DNA of 64,000 bases from Candidatus Rifleibacteriota bacterium (GTDB lineage Bacteria > Muiribacteriota > Ozemobacteria > Ozemobacterales > Ozemobacteraceae). The DNA lies in NCBI GenBank assembly GCA_015233565.1, contig JADFXM010000016.1:83356-147355 (forward strand). The letters are read 5' to 3'. The notes beneath the pieces are model-generated. The model was not told where the DNA came from, searched no databases, and was given only the letters and a program-made list of their open reading frames with translations. The position numbers and the translations under genes are program-made. Shown piece by piece: positions 36,604-46,266 of the stretch (within the stretch, counting starts at the first letter, position 1; every line of letters starts with the position of its first letter).

Positions 36604-38895
36604 ATGAATTTTCGGAAAAAGATGAATATTGAAAATTATATCCACTTGAAGTGGAAACTTTCTCTTGGTTTTGGATTTTTGGTATTAATATGTACCATTA
36701 CAACGAGTATCACCATTTTTTGGGGGGAAAGGAATCGATTTGAGAACGAACAAAAGAATAATTTGCATTCACTTTGTGAATTGATCGCCTCAAATATCGA
36801 TGCCGAAAGACTTGAAAAAATTTCCTCTGAAGAAGATCAGTACTGGATCGACTTAAAAAAGACTCTTTCCGTCGCCTACCGAAAATTTAATCTGGGTTGG
36901 CTTGGGATATATAAAAAGGAAAACGGAAAGTTTAAAGAAATAGTTGACGGCTCGGATTTTGGGGAAAGTTTTTGTTTTGGATACCCGATCTTCACGATAT
37001 CGGCAGAAATAGAAATAGCTTTGAAAGGGGAATTTGTTCTGGCCGATGTTTACGAAGACCTTTATGGAACCTGGCGAAGTGCGTTTTGTCCTATCAAGAG
37101 ACGTGATGGAACTGTCGCGGCGATTATAGATATTAGTCAGGACTGTGCTCAATTAGAAAAGATGAGGGAAAAAATCCTCCAGAAGGCTCTATTGATAATG
37201 ATTACCGGAGTTTTATTCGGAATGGCTTTTGCCAATCTTTTTTCCAAATTTCTTACAGTGGGGCTTGAAAAGCTCATGGTTGGCCTGAAAGCCGTTGGGG
37301 CTGGCGATTTCAACTATCGTTTTCCGATCGTTTCGCGTGATGAAATTGGTTTGCTTGCAACAAAACTTAACCAAATGGTGCGCGAACTACAGGAAAAAGT
37401 TCGGCTCTCCCGTTTCGTTTCGGAGAATGTCAGTAATATTGTAAAGAGTGATTCCAAAGACCTCATTCTTACAGGGGAAGAGAGGTTTGTAAGCGTTTTA
37501 TTTTCGGATATCCGCTCATTCACCACCCTTTCCGAAAAAAATTCCCCTTCAGAAATGGTTGCCATGTTGAATAGTTTTCTGGATGTAATGACTGAGATTA
37601 TCTCCCGAAACGGTGGAGTCATAGATAAATTTATTGGTGATGCCATAATGGCGGTCTTTTATGGAGTTGATGATTCCTTAAAAGCAGCATCCCCGGTGTT
37701 GGCTGCCCTTGAAATGATGGAAGAATTACGGGTTTATAACCAGGGAAGGAAAGCAAAAGGGCTTTTTACTATTGATATAGGGATTGGAATTGCTTTCGGG
37801 CCGGTAATTGCTGGAGTTATCGGTTCCCGCCATGGAAGAGTTGAATACACCGTCATTGGAGACACCGTAAATCTGGCCTCTCGCCTTGAAGGAATGTCCA
37901 AACAGGGAAAACACAAGAAGATTATTATTTCTGAAAGCCTCTTTAAAAAAATTGGAGATTCTTTTGAAGTTGAAGAAATGTCTGTTACACACGTAAAAGG
38001 GAAAGAGCAAACGATTGCAATGTATGAAATTATGGGAATCAAGGATGTCGAAGGATATATTTCAGAGTTGAACTCAGCTGATGAGGAAACTCGACTGGCT
38101 GCGATCAATTTCCTTCGGTTTTCTGAGAGAAAAGAGCTCTTAACAGTTTTTGGAGAACTTTTCATGGATCCTTCCCCGAAAATTAGAATTGGAATTGGAA
38201 AAGCTATAAGGAATCTCGTTAAGTTTGGTGATGAGGCTGTAAATTGTTTCAAAGAAGCCCTGGGAAGAGAATCAGATGGGAAAGTCCTTGCAACGCTGAT
38301 TATGGACTATGGAAGAATTGCAAATGATAATGATTTACTTGAATTGGTTAAATTTCTTGATCATCCAGAGGACAGAGTGCGTGCTAATTCCGTAGAAATA
38401 CTCGGAAAGTGCCAGGATTTCAATCTGCTTCAAAAAGTTCTCAGTCCGAAACTATTGGATAAAAACTCCAGAGCTAGATCTAATGCAGCGTTCTTACTTT
38501 ACCAATCCGGAAAAATCGATGGTTTAAGGACATTGATCGAAATGTGTGAAGACAAGGCCAATCCCGCAATGCGAGTCTCCGGAGCCTGGGGGTTTGGTGA
38601 GATAGCCGAACTTGAAAGAAAGAAAATGAATGATTTACATGAATCAGATGGGGTTATTGAGGATAACGATTATGAAAGCGAAAAAGAATTGATTCTTGGA
38701 CGAGCTAGAATAGTTCTGGAATCGATGCTTGAGGATCGGCACGAAGAAGTGGTCAGAGGGGCTGCAATTTCCCTGGGAAGAATTAAAAACAGAGCTTCAT
38801 TGATTCCTCTTACTAAGGTCATTGGAAGATTCTCCACAGACGATCCTTTACATCAGACGATTTTGAGGGCAATCACTGAGATTACTCATGGCTGA
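36604..38895 (+). CDS. Transmembrane class III adenylate/guanylate cyclase with HAMP and HEAT repeats
   Basis: 763 residues. Membrane helix 1 (LSLGFGFLVLICTITTSITIFW), a periplasmic sensor region (~50-185), helix 2 (ALLIMITGVLFGMAFANLF), HAMP (GLKAVGAGDFNYRFPIVSRDEIG) and the catalytic domain (~295-475). The catalytic domain has VSVLFSDIRSFTTLSE (metal-binding Asp), FIGDAIMAVF (second Asp), and YTVIGDTVNLASRLEG. Residues ~490-760 are HEAT-like helical repeats (VRANSVEILGKC, RSNAAFLLYQSGK, VVRGAAISLGRIK). It should make cAMP or cGMP in response to an outside signal; the HEAT tail may recruit an effector. The catalytic motifs look complete. Confidence 0.9.
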   Translation: MNFRKKMNIENYIHLKWKLSLGFGFLVLICTITTSITIFWGERNRFENEQKNNLHSLCELIASNIDAERLEKISSEEDQYWIDLKKTLSVAYRKFNLGWLGIYKKENGKFKEIVDGSDFGESFCFGYPIFTISAEIEIALKGEFVLADVYEDLYGTWRSAFCPIKRRDGTVAAIIDISQDCAQLEKMREKILQKALLIMITGVLFGMAFANLFSKFLTVGLEKLMVGLKAVGAGDFNYRFPIVSRDEIGLLATKLNQMVRELQEKVRLSRFVSENVSNIVKSDSKDLILTGEERFVSVLFSDIRSFTTLSEKNSPSEMVAMLNSFLDVMTEIISRNGGVIDKFIGDAIMAVFYGVDDSLKAASPVLAALEMMEELRVYNQGRKAKGLFTIDIGIGIAFGPVIAGVIGSRHGRVEYTVIGDTVNLASRLEGMSKQGKHKKIIISESLFKKIGDSFEVEEMSVTHVKGKEQTIAMYEIMGIKDVEGYISELNSADEETRLAAINFLRFSERKELLTVFGELFMDPSPKIRIGIGKAIRNLVKFGDEAVNCFKEALGRESDGKVLATLIMDYGRIANDNDLLELVKFLDHPEDRVRANSVEILGKCQDFNLLQKVLSPKLLDKNSRARSNAAFLLYQSGKIDGLRTLIEMCEDKANPAMRVSGAWGFGEIAELERKKMNDLHESDGVIEDNDYESEKELILGRARIVLESMLEDRHEEVVRGAAISLGRIKNRASLIPLTKVIGRFSTDDPLHQTILRAITEITHG

Positions 38896-38919
38896 AAAAA
38901 AAATTATGGGGGAAAATTT

Positions 38920-39714
38920 TTGAAGATAAAAATTTTGAGAATTTTTTTTATTGGGCTTTTCTTCGTTTTTTTATGTATTTCTAATGTTAGAGCTATTCCT
39001 AGCATGCTTTGCAGCGTTCCGACAACCGATATTCTTGCCAGCCATTCAGCACAAATAATGTTGCTGGCTCACTATGAATTTATTTATCCGGATAAAGCTC
39101 TACAACCTGCTGATGGTCACCTTTCATCGAAAATGTCAGGAATAGAATACGGTTTGAGTAATCATGTCGAATTTGGATTTGATTATGTCTATGACAAAAA
39201 ATTCGAAAGGGATGGGTTTTATCCCACCAGTTTTAATCTAAAATGGCGGATTTTGAACGAAGAAAAAGGTTCAAAGTTTTCAATGGCGATAGGGAGTTTC
39301 TTTATTGGCTCCAAGAGTTTTGAAGATTTGAATTTTACTGCTTTTAAAGCGTCTCCCTACATCGTTTTTACGAAGAAGTTCACCCCTGTCAGACTTCATT
39401 TAGGATACGCGGAGAATTGCAGCGGTTATCATTACATTACTTATGTGGAAAATGGTAAGCCATTGTTGAAGAGCAATTCAGGGATTCTTTGCGGAATTGA
39501 CGGAACCTTGATCAAAGCAAAAAACCCTGTAACCGCTTATGTGGACTATATTGGCGGGTCTGAACCATTTTGGGGTGTTGGTGTTTCTCAACCTATTAGT
39601 CCCAAGTGGTCCTGGTCATATTGTTATTTTAAGCCTGGCCAGCAAAAGTTGGGAGAAGCGGAATCACCCTCTTCCCATTGGGTAGCTCTTTATTACACCC
39701 TTTTTTTTAAATGA
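38920..39714 (+). CDS. Exported beta-barrel-like outer-membrane protein
   Basis: 264 residues, TTG start 25 bases after the cyclase gene. The signal peptide ends near NVRAIPS. It then reads STDxx-type strands: SAQIMLLAHYEFIYPDKALQPADGH, YGLSNHVEFGFDYVY, FSMAIGSFFIGSK, ending with the aromatic residues YYTLFFK typical of outer-membrane barrels. Weak relationship to the YjbH-like protein at 27983-28726. Operon with the NHL protein and cyclase is likely from the spacing. Confidence 0.65.
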   Translation: MKIKILRIFFIGLFFVFLCISNVRAIPSMLCSVPTTDILASHSAQIMLLAHYEFIYPDKALQPADGHLSSKMSGIEYGLSNHVEFGFDYVYDKKFERDGFYPTSFNLKWRILNEEKGSKFSMAIGSFFIGSKSFEDLNFTAFKASPYIVFTKKFTPVRLHLGYAENCSGYHYITYVENGKPLLKSNSGILCGIDGTLIKAKNPVTAYVDYIGGSEPFWGVGVSQPISPKWSWSYCYFKPGQQKLGEAESPSSHWVALYYTLFFK

Positions 39715-39759
39715 GAAAATTTTCTAAGAAAGCAGATTAATTTGAAGGGATTGGAATTT

Positions 39760-42700
39760 ATGGAGAATGAGACCAATTTGCCGCTGACTGATCAAGAATT
39801 GAGAAAACTTCTCGACAATGCTTTTGAGGGTTCCGCAAAATCCTGGCAGGATTTTTGCCAAGTATTTTTCAATCCGGTTCGTTATTTTTTAAAAATTGCG
39901 ATAAAAGATTCAGGAGCTTCAGATTCAAAAACTTTCGAGCTCTTCCAGGAAATTCTTTCACTTAAGGATATTCACCCAGAAGAAACCATACGTGCATATG
40001 TTTTTAAGAAGGCTTTTTCTTCAGCTTTTCAGACGGAAGGACGAAATGAAAAGGCTGCAACAACCAGTCAGGCAATATTAGGGAAGCCAATTTGGCATAT
40101 TCAAGTTGTCCAGAAAGTTCAAAAACAGGAAATTTATAATCTTTTTGAACGAACTCTCTTTCATGCCTCCTTTCTTCAAAGATGTGTGTTGAGTCTTTAT
40201 TATTTCGGTCGACTTTCAATTGCTGAGATGGCCCAGGTAGTTAGCTTATCTGAGCAGGAAACCGAGAAAATTTTTGTTCGGGCAATGGAAAGAGTTGAAA
40301 ATTCTATTGCGACAGGGATTAAACTCCCCTTTGCAAACGAAGGATCCCGGGATGAAATCGCGACAAAAAAAATGCAGGCAGCGACCGATGAAGAAAACCC
40401 AGATTGTCTGGAAGAATTCAGAAAAACATTATTGTCACTCCCTTTTCCTAAGGCTGATGATGAGGGATTCGGTCTTGAATGCTTTTTCAAGCTGGGGTCA
40501 ACTCCAGAAATTAAATCTTTGCAGGATGAGGTCGTAGCAAAGAGGATTCCGCATTTCAATTCATGTGAAGTTTGCGTAGCAAGACTTCTTGCAGAAAAAC
40601 TTTTGCGATGCGGAATTGAGGCACATCTAAAGAGTCATGGTTCCGATACCATGGAGACCCAGGTTTTTTTTCTGGTAAGGGAAAAGCTTCATCTCAAAGC
40701 AAAATCGGGGAACAAACAACCGTTTAATTGGGAATATCCGCTTTGGATTTTACTTTCCATTGCTATAGGCTGGATAATTTTTGATTCTGTCCATGAAAAA
40801 AAAGGAGTAACCCCTCTAAGCAATGTTTCTGAAGTTGCTTCAGAAACACAAATTGCATCTAAGACAGCTAACACTTCTGTGGCAAACCCGGCTTCAGGTT
40901 CAGAAAAAGTGTTGGGAATTGGTTCTGAAGCGATTAGTTCATCCGAGGCAAATCTGGGTTCAGGTTCAGAAAAAGTGTTGGGAATTGGTTCCGAAGCGGT
41001 TAGTTCATCCGTGGCAAATCTGGGTTCAAGTTCAGAAAAAGTGTTAGGAATTGGCTCTGAAGCGGTTAGTTCATCCGTGGCAAACCCGGCTTCAGGTTCA
41101 GAAAAAGTGTTAGGAATTGGTTCCGAAGCGATTAGCCAACCTGTGGTAAAGTTAGCTTCAGGTTCCGGAAAGATGATTGGGATTTCTTCTGAATCTATTG
41201 AATCATCAGGACAGATAGCCTCTGGTTTGACTGAAAAAGCAAATGTCGCTTCTGCTGAAAAGAAAGAAGAACCGAAAATTGCAAATACGGAAAGTGTTAC
41301 GGAATCTGTCGGAATAATTAGTTCCAGGGTACTTTATACAGACGGAACCTCCGGGACAAATATTTTGTTGGGGAAATCGGCAACTTCTTCTCTCCAATTC
41401 CCTGAAGGTTTGATTGCCACTGTTTCCAACTCAACCGAGGTGGCATCTGCAGAAAGTAATCCTATTGGTGTTCAAAAAACTTCTGTAGAGGTTTCGAAAC
41501 AAACTCAGGGTGCTGGCGTTGCTACAGATGCAAGCAAAATGGCTAACGTTGAATCCGGGACCAGCGCACAAAATTCAGCATCGCCATCTTCAAGTGCCCC
41601 CAAGGTAGTTTCATCCCCAACAGTAGAATTGGCTACTGCCCCGGTAGAAACAGCTTCAACAGAAGTAAAAATTGCTTCTGAAGCTATGGAGTTAATTACT
41701 GAAAATAATCCAGTAGTTCCTGAACAGAAGAAACGAATCGTTGAAAAAATAAAAGTTGAGTCTGAAACTGAAACTGAAACCAAGGAGTCTGTTGCAACTC
41801 AGACTGAAAGTGTCGTTGCTGAAACAGTTGCGACTGGGTCCAAGACTTCTGTTGCAGTGCAATCACAAATGAAAACCGCAAAACAATTTGAAATTGCTTC
41901 AAAGAAGGCTTATATCGAAACTTCAGTTTCTCCAAAATCTTCTGGTGGTAAATCCAAGAATAAAAACTCAAACGCAGGCAAAATGGAAAATAAAAAACCT
42001 TTGGTTGCAGTGCAAAAGCCAATTGAGACAGCCGTTTCTTCTCAACCTTCGATTTTGGCACCCGAAATTGAAACCTCAACTTCTGTAACAATCGAGAAAA
42101 AGAATGCTGAGAAGGCAACTAACTCATTGTTGGCCTCCGAAACTTTTCCAATCGAATCCAAGCCAGCTCAAGAGATTTCGCAAAAAACGGATTCAGGAAT
42201 CGAGACGGTGAGTAAGACCGGAGTTGAAACAGAAACAAAGACAGGCGCTGAGAAAAATACCTCACTACCAGAGACAGTTTTTGTGCGGGGCAATAAGACA
42301 ACTGTAAAAACTGCTCCCGAAGAGGTTGCCTCTAATACACATTCTTCTGTAGAGCCAGCTTCTGCAGAGTCGCCTTTTGCAGAGCCAACTTCGGTAGAGC
42401 CAACTTCTGAGCCATCTTCTGTAAAGCCATCTTCTGCAGAGTCGCCTTCGGTAAAGCCAGCTTTCGTAAAGCCACCTGTTGTAAAGCCGTCTTCTACAAA
42501 GCCATCCCCGAAATCGATATCCGATAAAGCTAAAATCAACCAACATATTTCCCAATCCCCGAAAAATCTTATTGGACAACCCCAAACTCAGCTTCTTCCC
42601 AAAATTAGCCAAGTTCCTTCAAGTCCCAAAAACCTAATGGCTCATTTAGAGCAGTCATCTCAATTCGTTCAGCCATCTCAATTACCTCCAGCAGCCCCAA

Positions 42701-42993
42701 TTCTAACTGAAAGAAGTTCAGTGCCGAATTCTTCTCTGAAACCACCTCGCGAATCAAGGTTTATTCCTTCGGATTGGAATGGCAAGACAGAATTCATTAG
42801 AGCGATATTATTTGAACATCCGAATGAATTAAAGGAAGGCCCCATCGACCTCAATCAGTGGGTATTGAATGGATGGCTAACTGTCAGAGAAAGAATAAAA
42901 CTAACCCCCTCAATGGATGGATTTTGGGCCGTGGTCAAGGATGGCAACGAATGGAATGTTTATGTTGCTGAAAACACAAAACTTGATAGATAA
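39760..42993 (+). CDS. Sigma-70-like domain / membrane protein with long repeat-rich extracytoplasmic tail
   Basis: 1077 residues from ATG 39760 (AAGGGA upstream; TTG 39742 is in frame). Residues ~1-195 look like an ECF-type RNA polymerase sigma factor: SAKSWQDFCQVFFNPVRYFLK (region 2-like) and LFHASFLQRCVLSLYYFGRLSIAEMAQVVSLS (region 4 HTH-like). A membrane helix follows near residue 330 (PLWILLSIAIGWIIF). The remaining ~730 residues are low complexity: five 22-residue repeats (ASGSEKVLGIGSEAISSS type), then Ser/Thr/Val/Glu/Lys- and PSSxKP-rich spans, and a folded C-terminal ~75-residue domain (FIRAILFEHPNELKEG ... WNVYVAENTK). A sigma-like domain tethered to an extracytoplasmic sensor tail is unusual. 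Confidence 0.72.
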   Translation: MENETNLPLTDQELRKLLDNAFEGSAKSWQDFCQVFFNPVRYFLKIAIKDSGASDSKTFELFQEILSLKDIHPEETIRAYVFKKAFSSAFQTEGRNEKAATTSQAILGKPIWHIQVVQKVQKQEIYNLFERTLFHASFLQRCVLSLYYFGRLSIAEMAQVVSLSEQETEKIFVRAMERVENSIATGIKLPFANEGSRDEIATKKMQAATDEENPDCLEEFRKTLLSLPFPKADDEGFGLECFFKLGSTPEIKSLQDEVVAKRIPHFNSCEVCVARLLAEKLLRCGIEAHLKSHGSDTMETQVFFLVREKLHLKAKSGNKQPFNWEYPLWILLSIAIGWIIFDSVHEKKGVTPLSNVSEVASETQIASKTANTSVANPASGSEKVLGIGSEAISSSEANLGSGSEKVLGIGSEAVSSSVANLGSSSEKVLGIGSEAVSSSVANPASGSEKVLGIGSEAISQPVVKLASGSGKMIGISSESIESSGQIASGLTEKANVASAEKKEEPKIANTESVTESVGIISSRVLYTDGTSGTNILLGKSATSSLQFPEGLIATVSNSTEVASAESNPIGVQKTSVEVSKQTQGAGVATDASKMANVESGTSAQNSASPSSSAPKVVSSPTVELATAPVETASTEVKIASEAMELITENNPVVPEQKKRIVEKIKVESETETETKESVATQTESVVAETVATGSKTSVAVQSQMKTAKQFEIASKKAYIETSVSPKSSGGKSKNKNSNAGKMENKKPLVAVQKPIETAVSSQPSILAPEIETSTSVTIEKKNAEKATNSLLASETFPIESKPAQEISQKTDSGIETVSKTGVETETKTGAEKNTSLPETVFVRGNKTTVKTAPEEVASNTHSSVEPASAESPFAEPTSVEPTSEPSSVKPSSAESPSVKPAFVKPPVVKPSSTKPSPKSISDKAKINQHISQSPKNLIGQPQTQLLPKISQVPSSPKNLMAHLEQSSQFVQPSQLPPAAPILTERSSVPNSSLKPPRESRFIPSDWNGKTEFIRAILFEHPNELKEGPIDLNQWVLNGWLTVRERIKLTPSMDGFWAVVKDGNEWNVYVAENTKLDR
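40879..41208 (+). repeat. Five tandem 66-base repeats inside the sigma-like protein gene
   Basis: Each unit encodes 22 residues of the form VANPASGSEKVLGIGSEAISSS. Units 1-4 are near-identical, unit 5 is diverged (VVKLASGSGKMIGISS). Multiples of three bases keep the frame if copies are gained or lost. Confidence 0.92.
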
Positions 42994-43138
42994 AATCGTT
43001 TCTGCTTAATGGTTACCATTCGCTCCCGGCATTTTTTTGTTCAGTTTGCTCGACCATTATTAAAAAAAGCTAGTTAGGAAATTTGACCTTCAATATTCGG
43101 TTTAAACTCCAAAACGAAATCAAAAAGGAGACTTGAAA

Positions 43139-43918
43139 ATGAAAGTAACAGCTTATTCAGTTTTTTTTCTGCCAGTTGTAACTTTTTTATTTTTGTTCAA
43201 TTGTTCCTTATTCGCGGAACCAGTATCGCGACAATCAATACCAATTGCTTCTGTTGAGGTGGGGATTTTTAAAGTTCCCATTGTTATTCCAAACACTCTT
43301 GAAAAAAGGCGGAATGAGTTGGAGACATACCTTGAAAAAGCTCAACGTCGTCTTTACGACTTTGCAAAAAAATATGGATATCAGGATTTTTTGAAAACCA
43401 GCATTATTAAGCGCGTGGAAATTTTCGATATGAAAGAGGAATTCGACAAAAGAATGATTCAACTTGATGGGATGCCTGCCGGTACGAAAATTCCCAAAAC
43501 CTTCATGGGAGTGGGGGAAAAGGGAGTTCTTTATTGCGTTATCCCTGAAATTTACCGTGATAATTTCCCACAAGGAATTGAGCCCGATTCCTATGAAAAA
43601 TTCCTTTGCCATGAAATGGCCCATGTGTTGCACGTCCGAATTCTCCAGGGGAAGGATGAAGCAATGGGTCCGGTTTGGTTTTACGAAGGTTTTGCGATTT
43701 TTGCAGCCGATCAGTTGAAAAATTCAGCTCCAATCAATGATGAAGAACTATGGACAATCGTGGGGAACCCTGAACGTGGGAGTTATTTGAAATATGCATT
43801 TCTCATCAGGCGTTTTGTAGCCCTTGCTCCAATTTCTACACTGGTTTCAAGAGCTTCAAAGCCTGCTTTCATAGGGTTCCTTCATCTGTTGATTGATCAA
43901 GAGGCGAGGAAATCATAA
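43139..43918 (+). CDS. Secreted zinc metallopeptidase-like protein (peptidase MA/gluzincin type)
   Basis: 259 residues from ATG 43139 (AAGGAG eight bases upstream). The N-terminal hydrophobic stretch (VVTFLFLFNCSLFA) is a signal peptide, possibly lipoprotein-like. The catalytic motif FLCHEMAHVLHVRI provides HExxH, and 19-20 residues later WFYEGFAIFAAD provides the third ligand Glu, as in gluzincins of the peptidase-MA type. The length (~260) fits that family. It stands alone; the preceding gene ends 145 bases upstream. Confidence 0.82.
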   Translation: MKVTAYSVFFLPVVTFLFLFNCSLFAEPVSRQSIPIASVEVGIFKVPIVIPNTLEKRRNELETYLEKAQRRLYDFAKKYGYQDFLKTSIIKRVEIFDMKEEFDKRMIQLDGMPAGTKIPKTFMGVGEKGVLYCVIPEIYRDNFPQGIEPDSYEKFLCHEMAHVLHVRILQGKDEAMGPVWFYEGFAIFAADQLKNSAPINDEELWTIVGNPERGSYLKYAFLIRRFVALAPISTLVSRASKPAFIGFLHLLIDQEARKS

Positions 43919-44250
43919 TAATCATTGAATAATGCATGGTTTCTGGGTCTGGTCAGAAAAATGCCTCTGATTCTAATGCGATACGATGAATTGAAGCAAG
44001 ATTTACAACATCTCTGATAGCGGTTGAATCTTTTCTTTCAGCGCTTCCAGCATCACCTTCAAGGACTTTTCCTGTGTTGATTCCAATTCCTGTTTAATGG
44101 TAGACAATCCTTCTTTTTCCGAAGGTTTATAGCTGGTTAATTTTTGAACAGCAAAAAGTGAAATTCAAATAAAAAACGTTTTCAAAATTGATTTTTGATC
44201 ATTAATTTGTCAACACAAAAAAATATTGTGTAATTTTTTTGCATTTTCTA
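43919..44250. other. AT-rich intergenic region
   Basis: No gene or repeat match was found. The promoter and shared motif of the next gene lie at its right edge (44251-44299). Confidence 0.5.
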
Positions 44251-44279
44251 TTGACAATTGTGCAAAAATAATATATAAA
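44251..44279 (+). promoter_or_regulatory. Sigma-70-type promoter for the first secreted hydrolase
   Basis: TTGACA at 44251-44256, 17-base spacer, TATAAA at 44274-44279. It is about 180 bases before ATG 44459. Confidence 0.7.
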
Positions 44280-44280
44280 T

Positions 44281-44299
44281 TTTGTATTGCAAAATAATT
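44281..44299 (+). promoter_or_regulatory. Shared motif TTTGTATTGCAAAATAATT
   Basis: Matches 18 of 19 bases at 49811-49829. It lies directly after the -10 box here and upstream of the -35 at the other site. It is a candidate regulator site. Confidence 0.4.
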
Positions 44300-44458
44300 C
44301 TGGTTGAAAATTAACTATCAGGAAAGTAGAAATTTGGTTAAATTCGACAAAAAAGTCGTCTGACCAAATCAGCTCCAGAGCAGCGTTTCTCTCGTAATAT
44401 ACAGAGTAGCTTCTCTATTGGAAAAAAACAAAAGTAAAAGATGTTTAGGAGGAAGGAC

Positions 44459-45919
44459 ATGTTTTCAAGGGGTTCAATGGGAATGGGCGCAAAAAAGGGT
44501 TTGTTTGTTGACCTGATCAGCAAGGTAAGAAAAGCAGCAATTCTGATGGCTGTGTTTGCTTTGTCTATCGGAATTTCCTACGGGTCAGAGAAATTCAATT
44601 CCAATCCGATTACAGTTTTTGAAGGCCGGGATGCAGCTTTCTGGGAAAGAGTCGAGCGTCTCAGAGATAATCATGAAGGATTCGTTCAGGAAAACTTCCA
44701 CCCAAATGGAACGCAGACAAATGAAAAAATAAAAATGTGGTTCGGGGGAAATTCAACTCCCCATTCCGGTGAATTTTTACTGCATTGTGCAAAAAACTAT
44801 AATGGGAAAAATTTGAACACCCCCATTCTGTTGATTCCCGGTTCATGTGATAACGCGAATCGTGGCTGGATCCATCCAAAAAAGTTGGATTTTGATGGAA
44901 ATCTGTCCGAACTTCCTGACAATGAGAAAGGTTTTGCAGTTTGGTTGTCAGAAATGGGTTATTCAGTTTTTGCAGTAACCTTTGCACATCCCCAGGGTGA
45001 CAATTTCATGCAAAGCGAACATATCGCCAATGCAATCACCAGAATTAGAATCCTTCTGAATCGACAAAATGATCCGAACTTCAAAGTAAATCTAATAGCC
45101 CATTCCAAGGGAAACATGCCCGCACGATTATATTTATCCGATTCGAAATCCCTTTTCCCCAATAAAAAATATTTAACTAATTTCCGACACGATGTGGCCA
45201 GTTACATTGCTATTGCCTCTGGATTCCGTGGAATTGACTCCCCTTTCAGATATTACGGTTATAACCTCGCGGTTTGTGGAAAATTGGTGGAGCCAAGAAA
45301 ATTGAATGCCCCTTCTGCTGCTGACAAAATGCTCATGTATGGTTTATGGAACGATTATTCCGATGTTTCAATTAATCCGGATGAGGGAAAAAATTATTTC
45401 CCCGGACAATGCCAACTTCTGTATGATTTGGCCGGCGAAGGAATCCTCCCGTTGGGCGTGGATAGCTATACATCGGATATGAATTATACAATGAATTGCC
45501 TGTATTTTGGCGGAACTTCTCTGTTCCTGCACTCCAGAGGAATTAAAACCGCTATCGATCTTGGTGAACGAATGATTTATAAACTTGAGGAAAAAGGAAT
45601 CGATCCTTCGGTTAATTTGGGAGTAATTGCCGGCAACAGCCCGTTTATTACAAAGATTGAAGGGGAAACTATCCCCATGCCATGGGAATTCTTCTCTCCG
45701 GATGGCGATGGACTTGTTCCGATAGTTTCATCCACTTTCACTGATAACGCTCTTAAACGTGGTGCCAAGCTAATTGGGAAAAAAATATTTTCACTTAATC
45801 ATCTTGAGTTGACTCAAGAAAAAAAGGTCTTGAAGGCAATCGACGAATGGCTATTCAATAGAACTGACATTCCAGAACAAGCTTATATTGACGCTAGGGC
45901 AGAAATCTCCTCAAACTGA
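44459..45919 (+). CDS. Secreted alpha/beta-hydrolase (lipase/esterase-like), copy 1
   Basis: 486 residues from ATG 44459, where GGAGGA is six bases upstream; the ATG at 44441 precedes that site. Signal peptide or anchor: KAAILMAVFALSIGISYGS. The nucleophile elbow is LIAHSKGNMPARLYL (Ala-His-Ser-x-Gly), with the strand NTPILLIPGSCDNANRGWIHP before it. FSPDGDGLVPIVSS offers the Asp, and FSLNHLELTQEKKVL the catalytic His. Close paralog of the next gene. The pair and the phasin-like proteins nearby raise the possibility of polyester metabolism, but the substrate is unproven. Confidence 0.82.
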   Translation: MFSRGSMGMGAKKGLFVDLISKVRKAAILMAVFALSIGISYGSEKFNSNPITVFEGRDAAFWERVERLRDNHEGFVQENFHPNGTQTNEKIKMWFGGNSTPHSGEFLLHCAKNYNGKNLNTPILLIPGSCDNANRGWIHPKKLDFDGNLSELPDNEKGFAVWLSEMGYSVFAVTFAHPQGDNFMQSEHIANAITRIRILLNRQNDPNFKVNLIAHSKGNMPARLYLSDSKSLFPNKKYLTNFRHDVASYIAIASGFRGIDSPFRYYGYNLAVCGKLVEPRKLNAPSAADKMLMYGLWNDYSDVSINPDEGKNYFPGQCQLLYDLAGEGILPLGVDSYTSDMNYTMNCLYFGGTSLFLHSRGIKTAIDLGERMIYKLEEKGIDPSVNLGVIAGNSPFITKIEGETIPMPWEFFSPDGDGLVPIVSSTFTDNALKRGAKLIGKKIFSLNHLELTQEKKVLKAIDEWLFNRTDIPEQAYIDARAEISSN

Positions 45920-45953
45920 GAGGTCAGTATTCAAGACAACCTTAGTGCAAAGC

Positions 45954-45990
45954 GCAAAAAGCGGGCCGCACGATTCGGCCCGCTTTTTGC
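45954..45990 (+). terminator. Rho-independent-type terminator hairpin
   Basis: A perfect 15-base stem GCAAAAAGCGGGCCG/CGGCCCGCTTTTTGC with a seven-base loop, 34 bases after the stop of the first hydrolase gene. The T-run lies inside the stem, so it could act in both directions. Confidence 0.85.
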
Positions 45991-46266
45991 TGTGGGCATT
46001 TCGAATTTTCTCCACCATTTGCAGAGTACTGTTAAGCTAAAGATAGTATTGGAAAAATTTGAAGCTGTATGAATTTTGTTCAATTTTCTTAAGAGGATAT
46101 GAAAATCTTATCAATGTGAGAATTCTTGAGCATCTGCTGGCTAATTTGGATTTTTTTGGCAACATTGACAGATTTCTTTTTATTCAATATAAGTATTGTA
46201 TGGGTGTGTAGTATTATTTAAAAAGTTTTGTTAATCATGGAAGCGAATGGAGTATTGGAGGATAAA
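45991..46266. other. Intergenic region before hydrolase copy 2
   Basis: Nothing beyond the leader of the next gene; GGAGG precedes ATG 46267. Confidence 0.45.

Noticed and set aside
42168..42612. Minus-strand ORFs opposite the sigma-like gene tail
   Set aside because: Composition follows the Ser/Lys/Pro codon repeats of the plus-strand gene.
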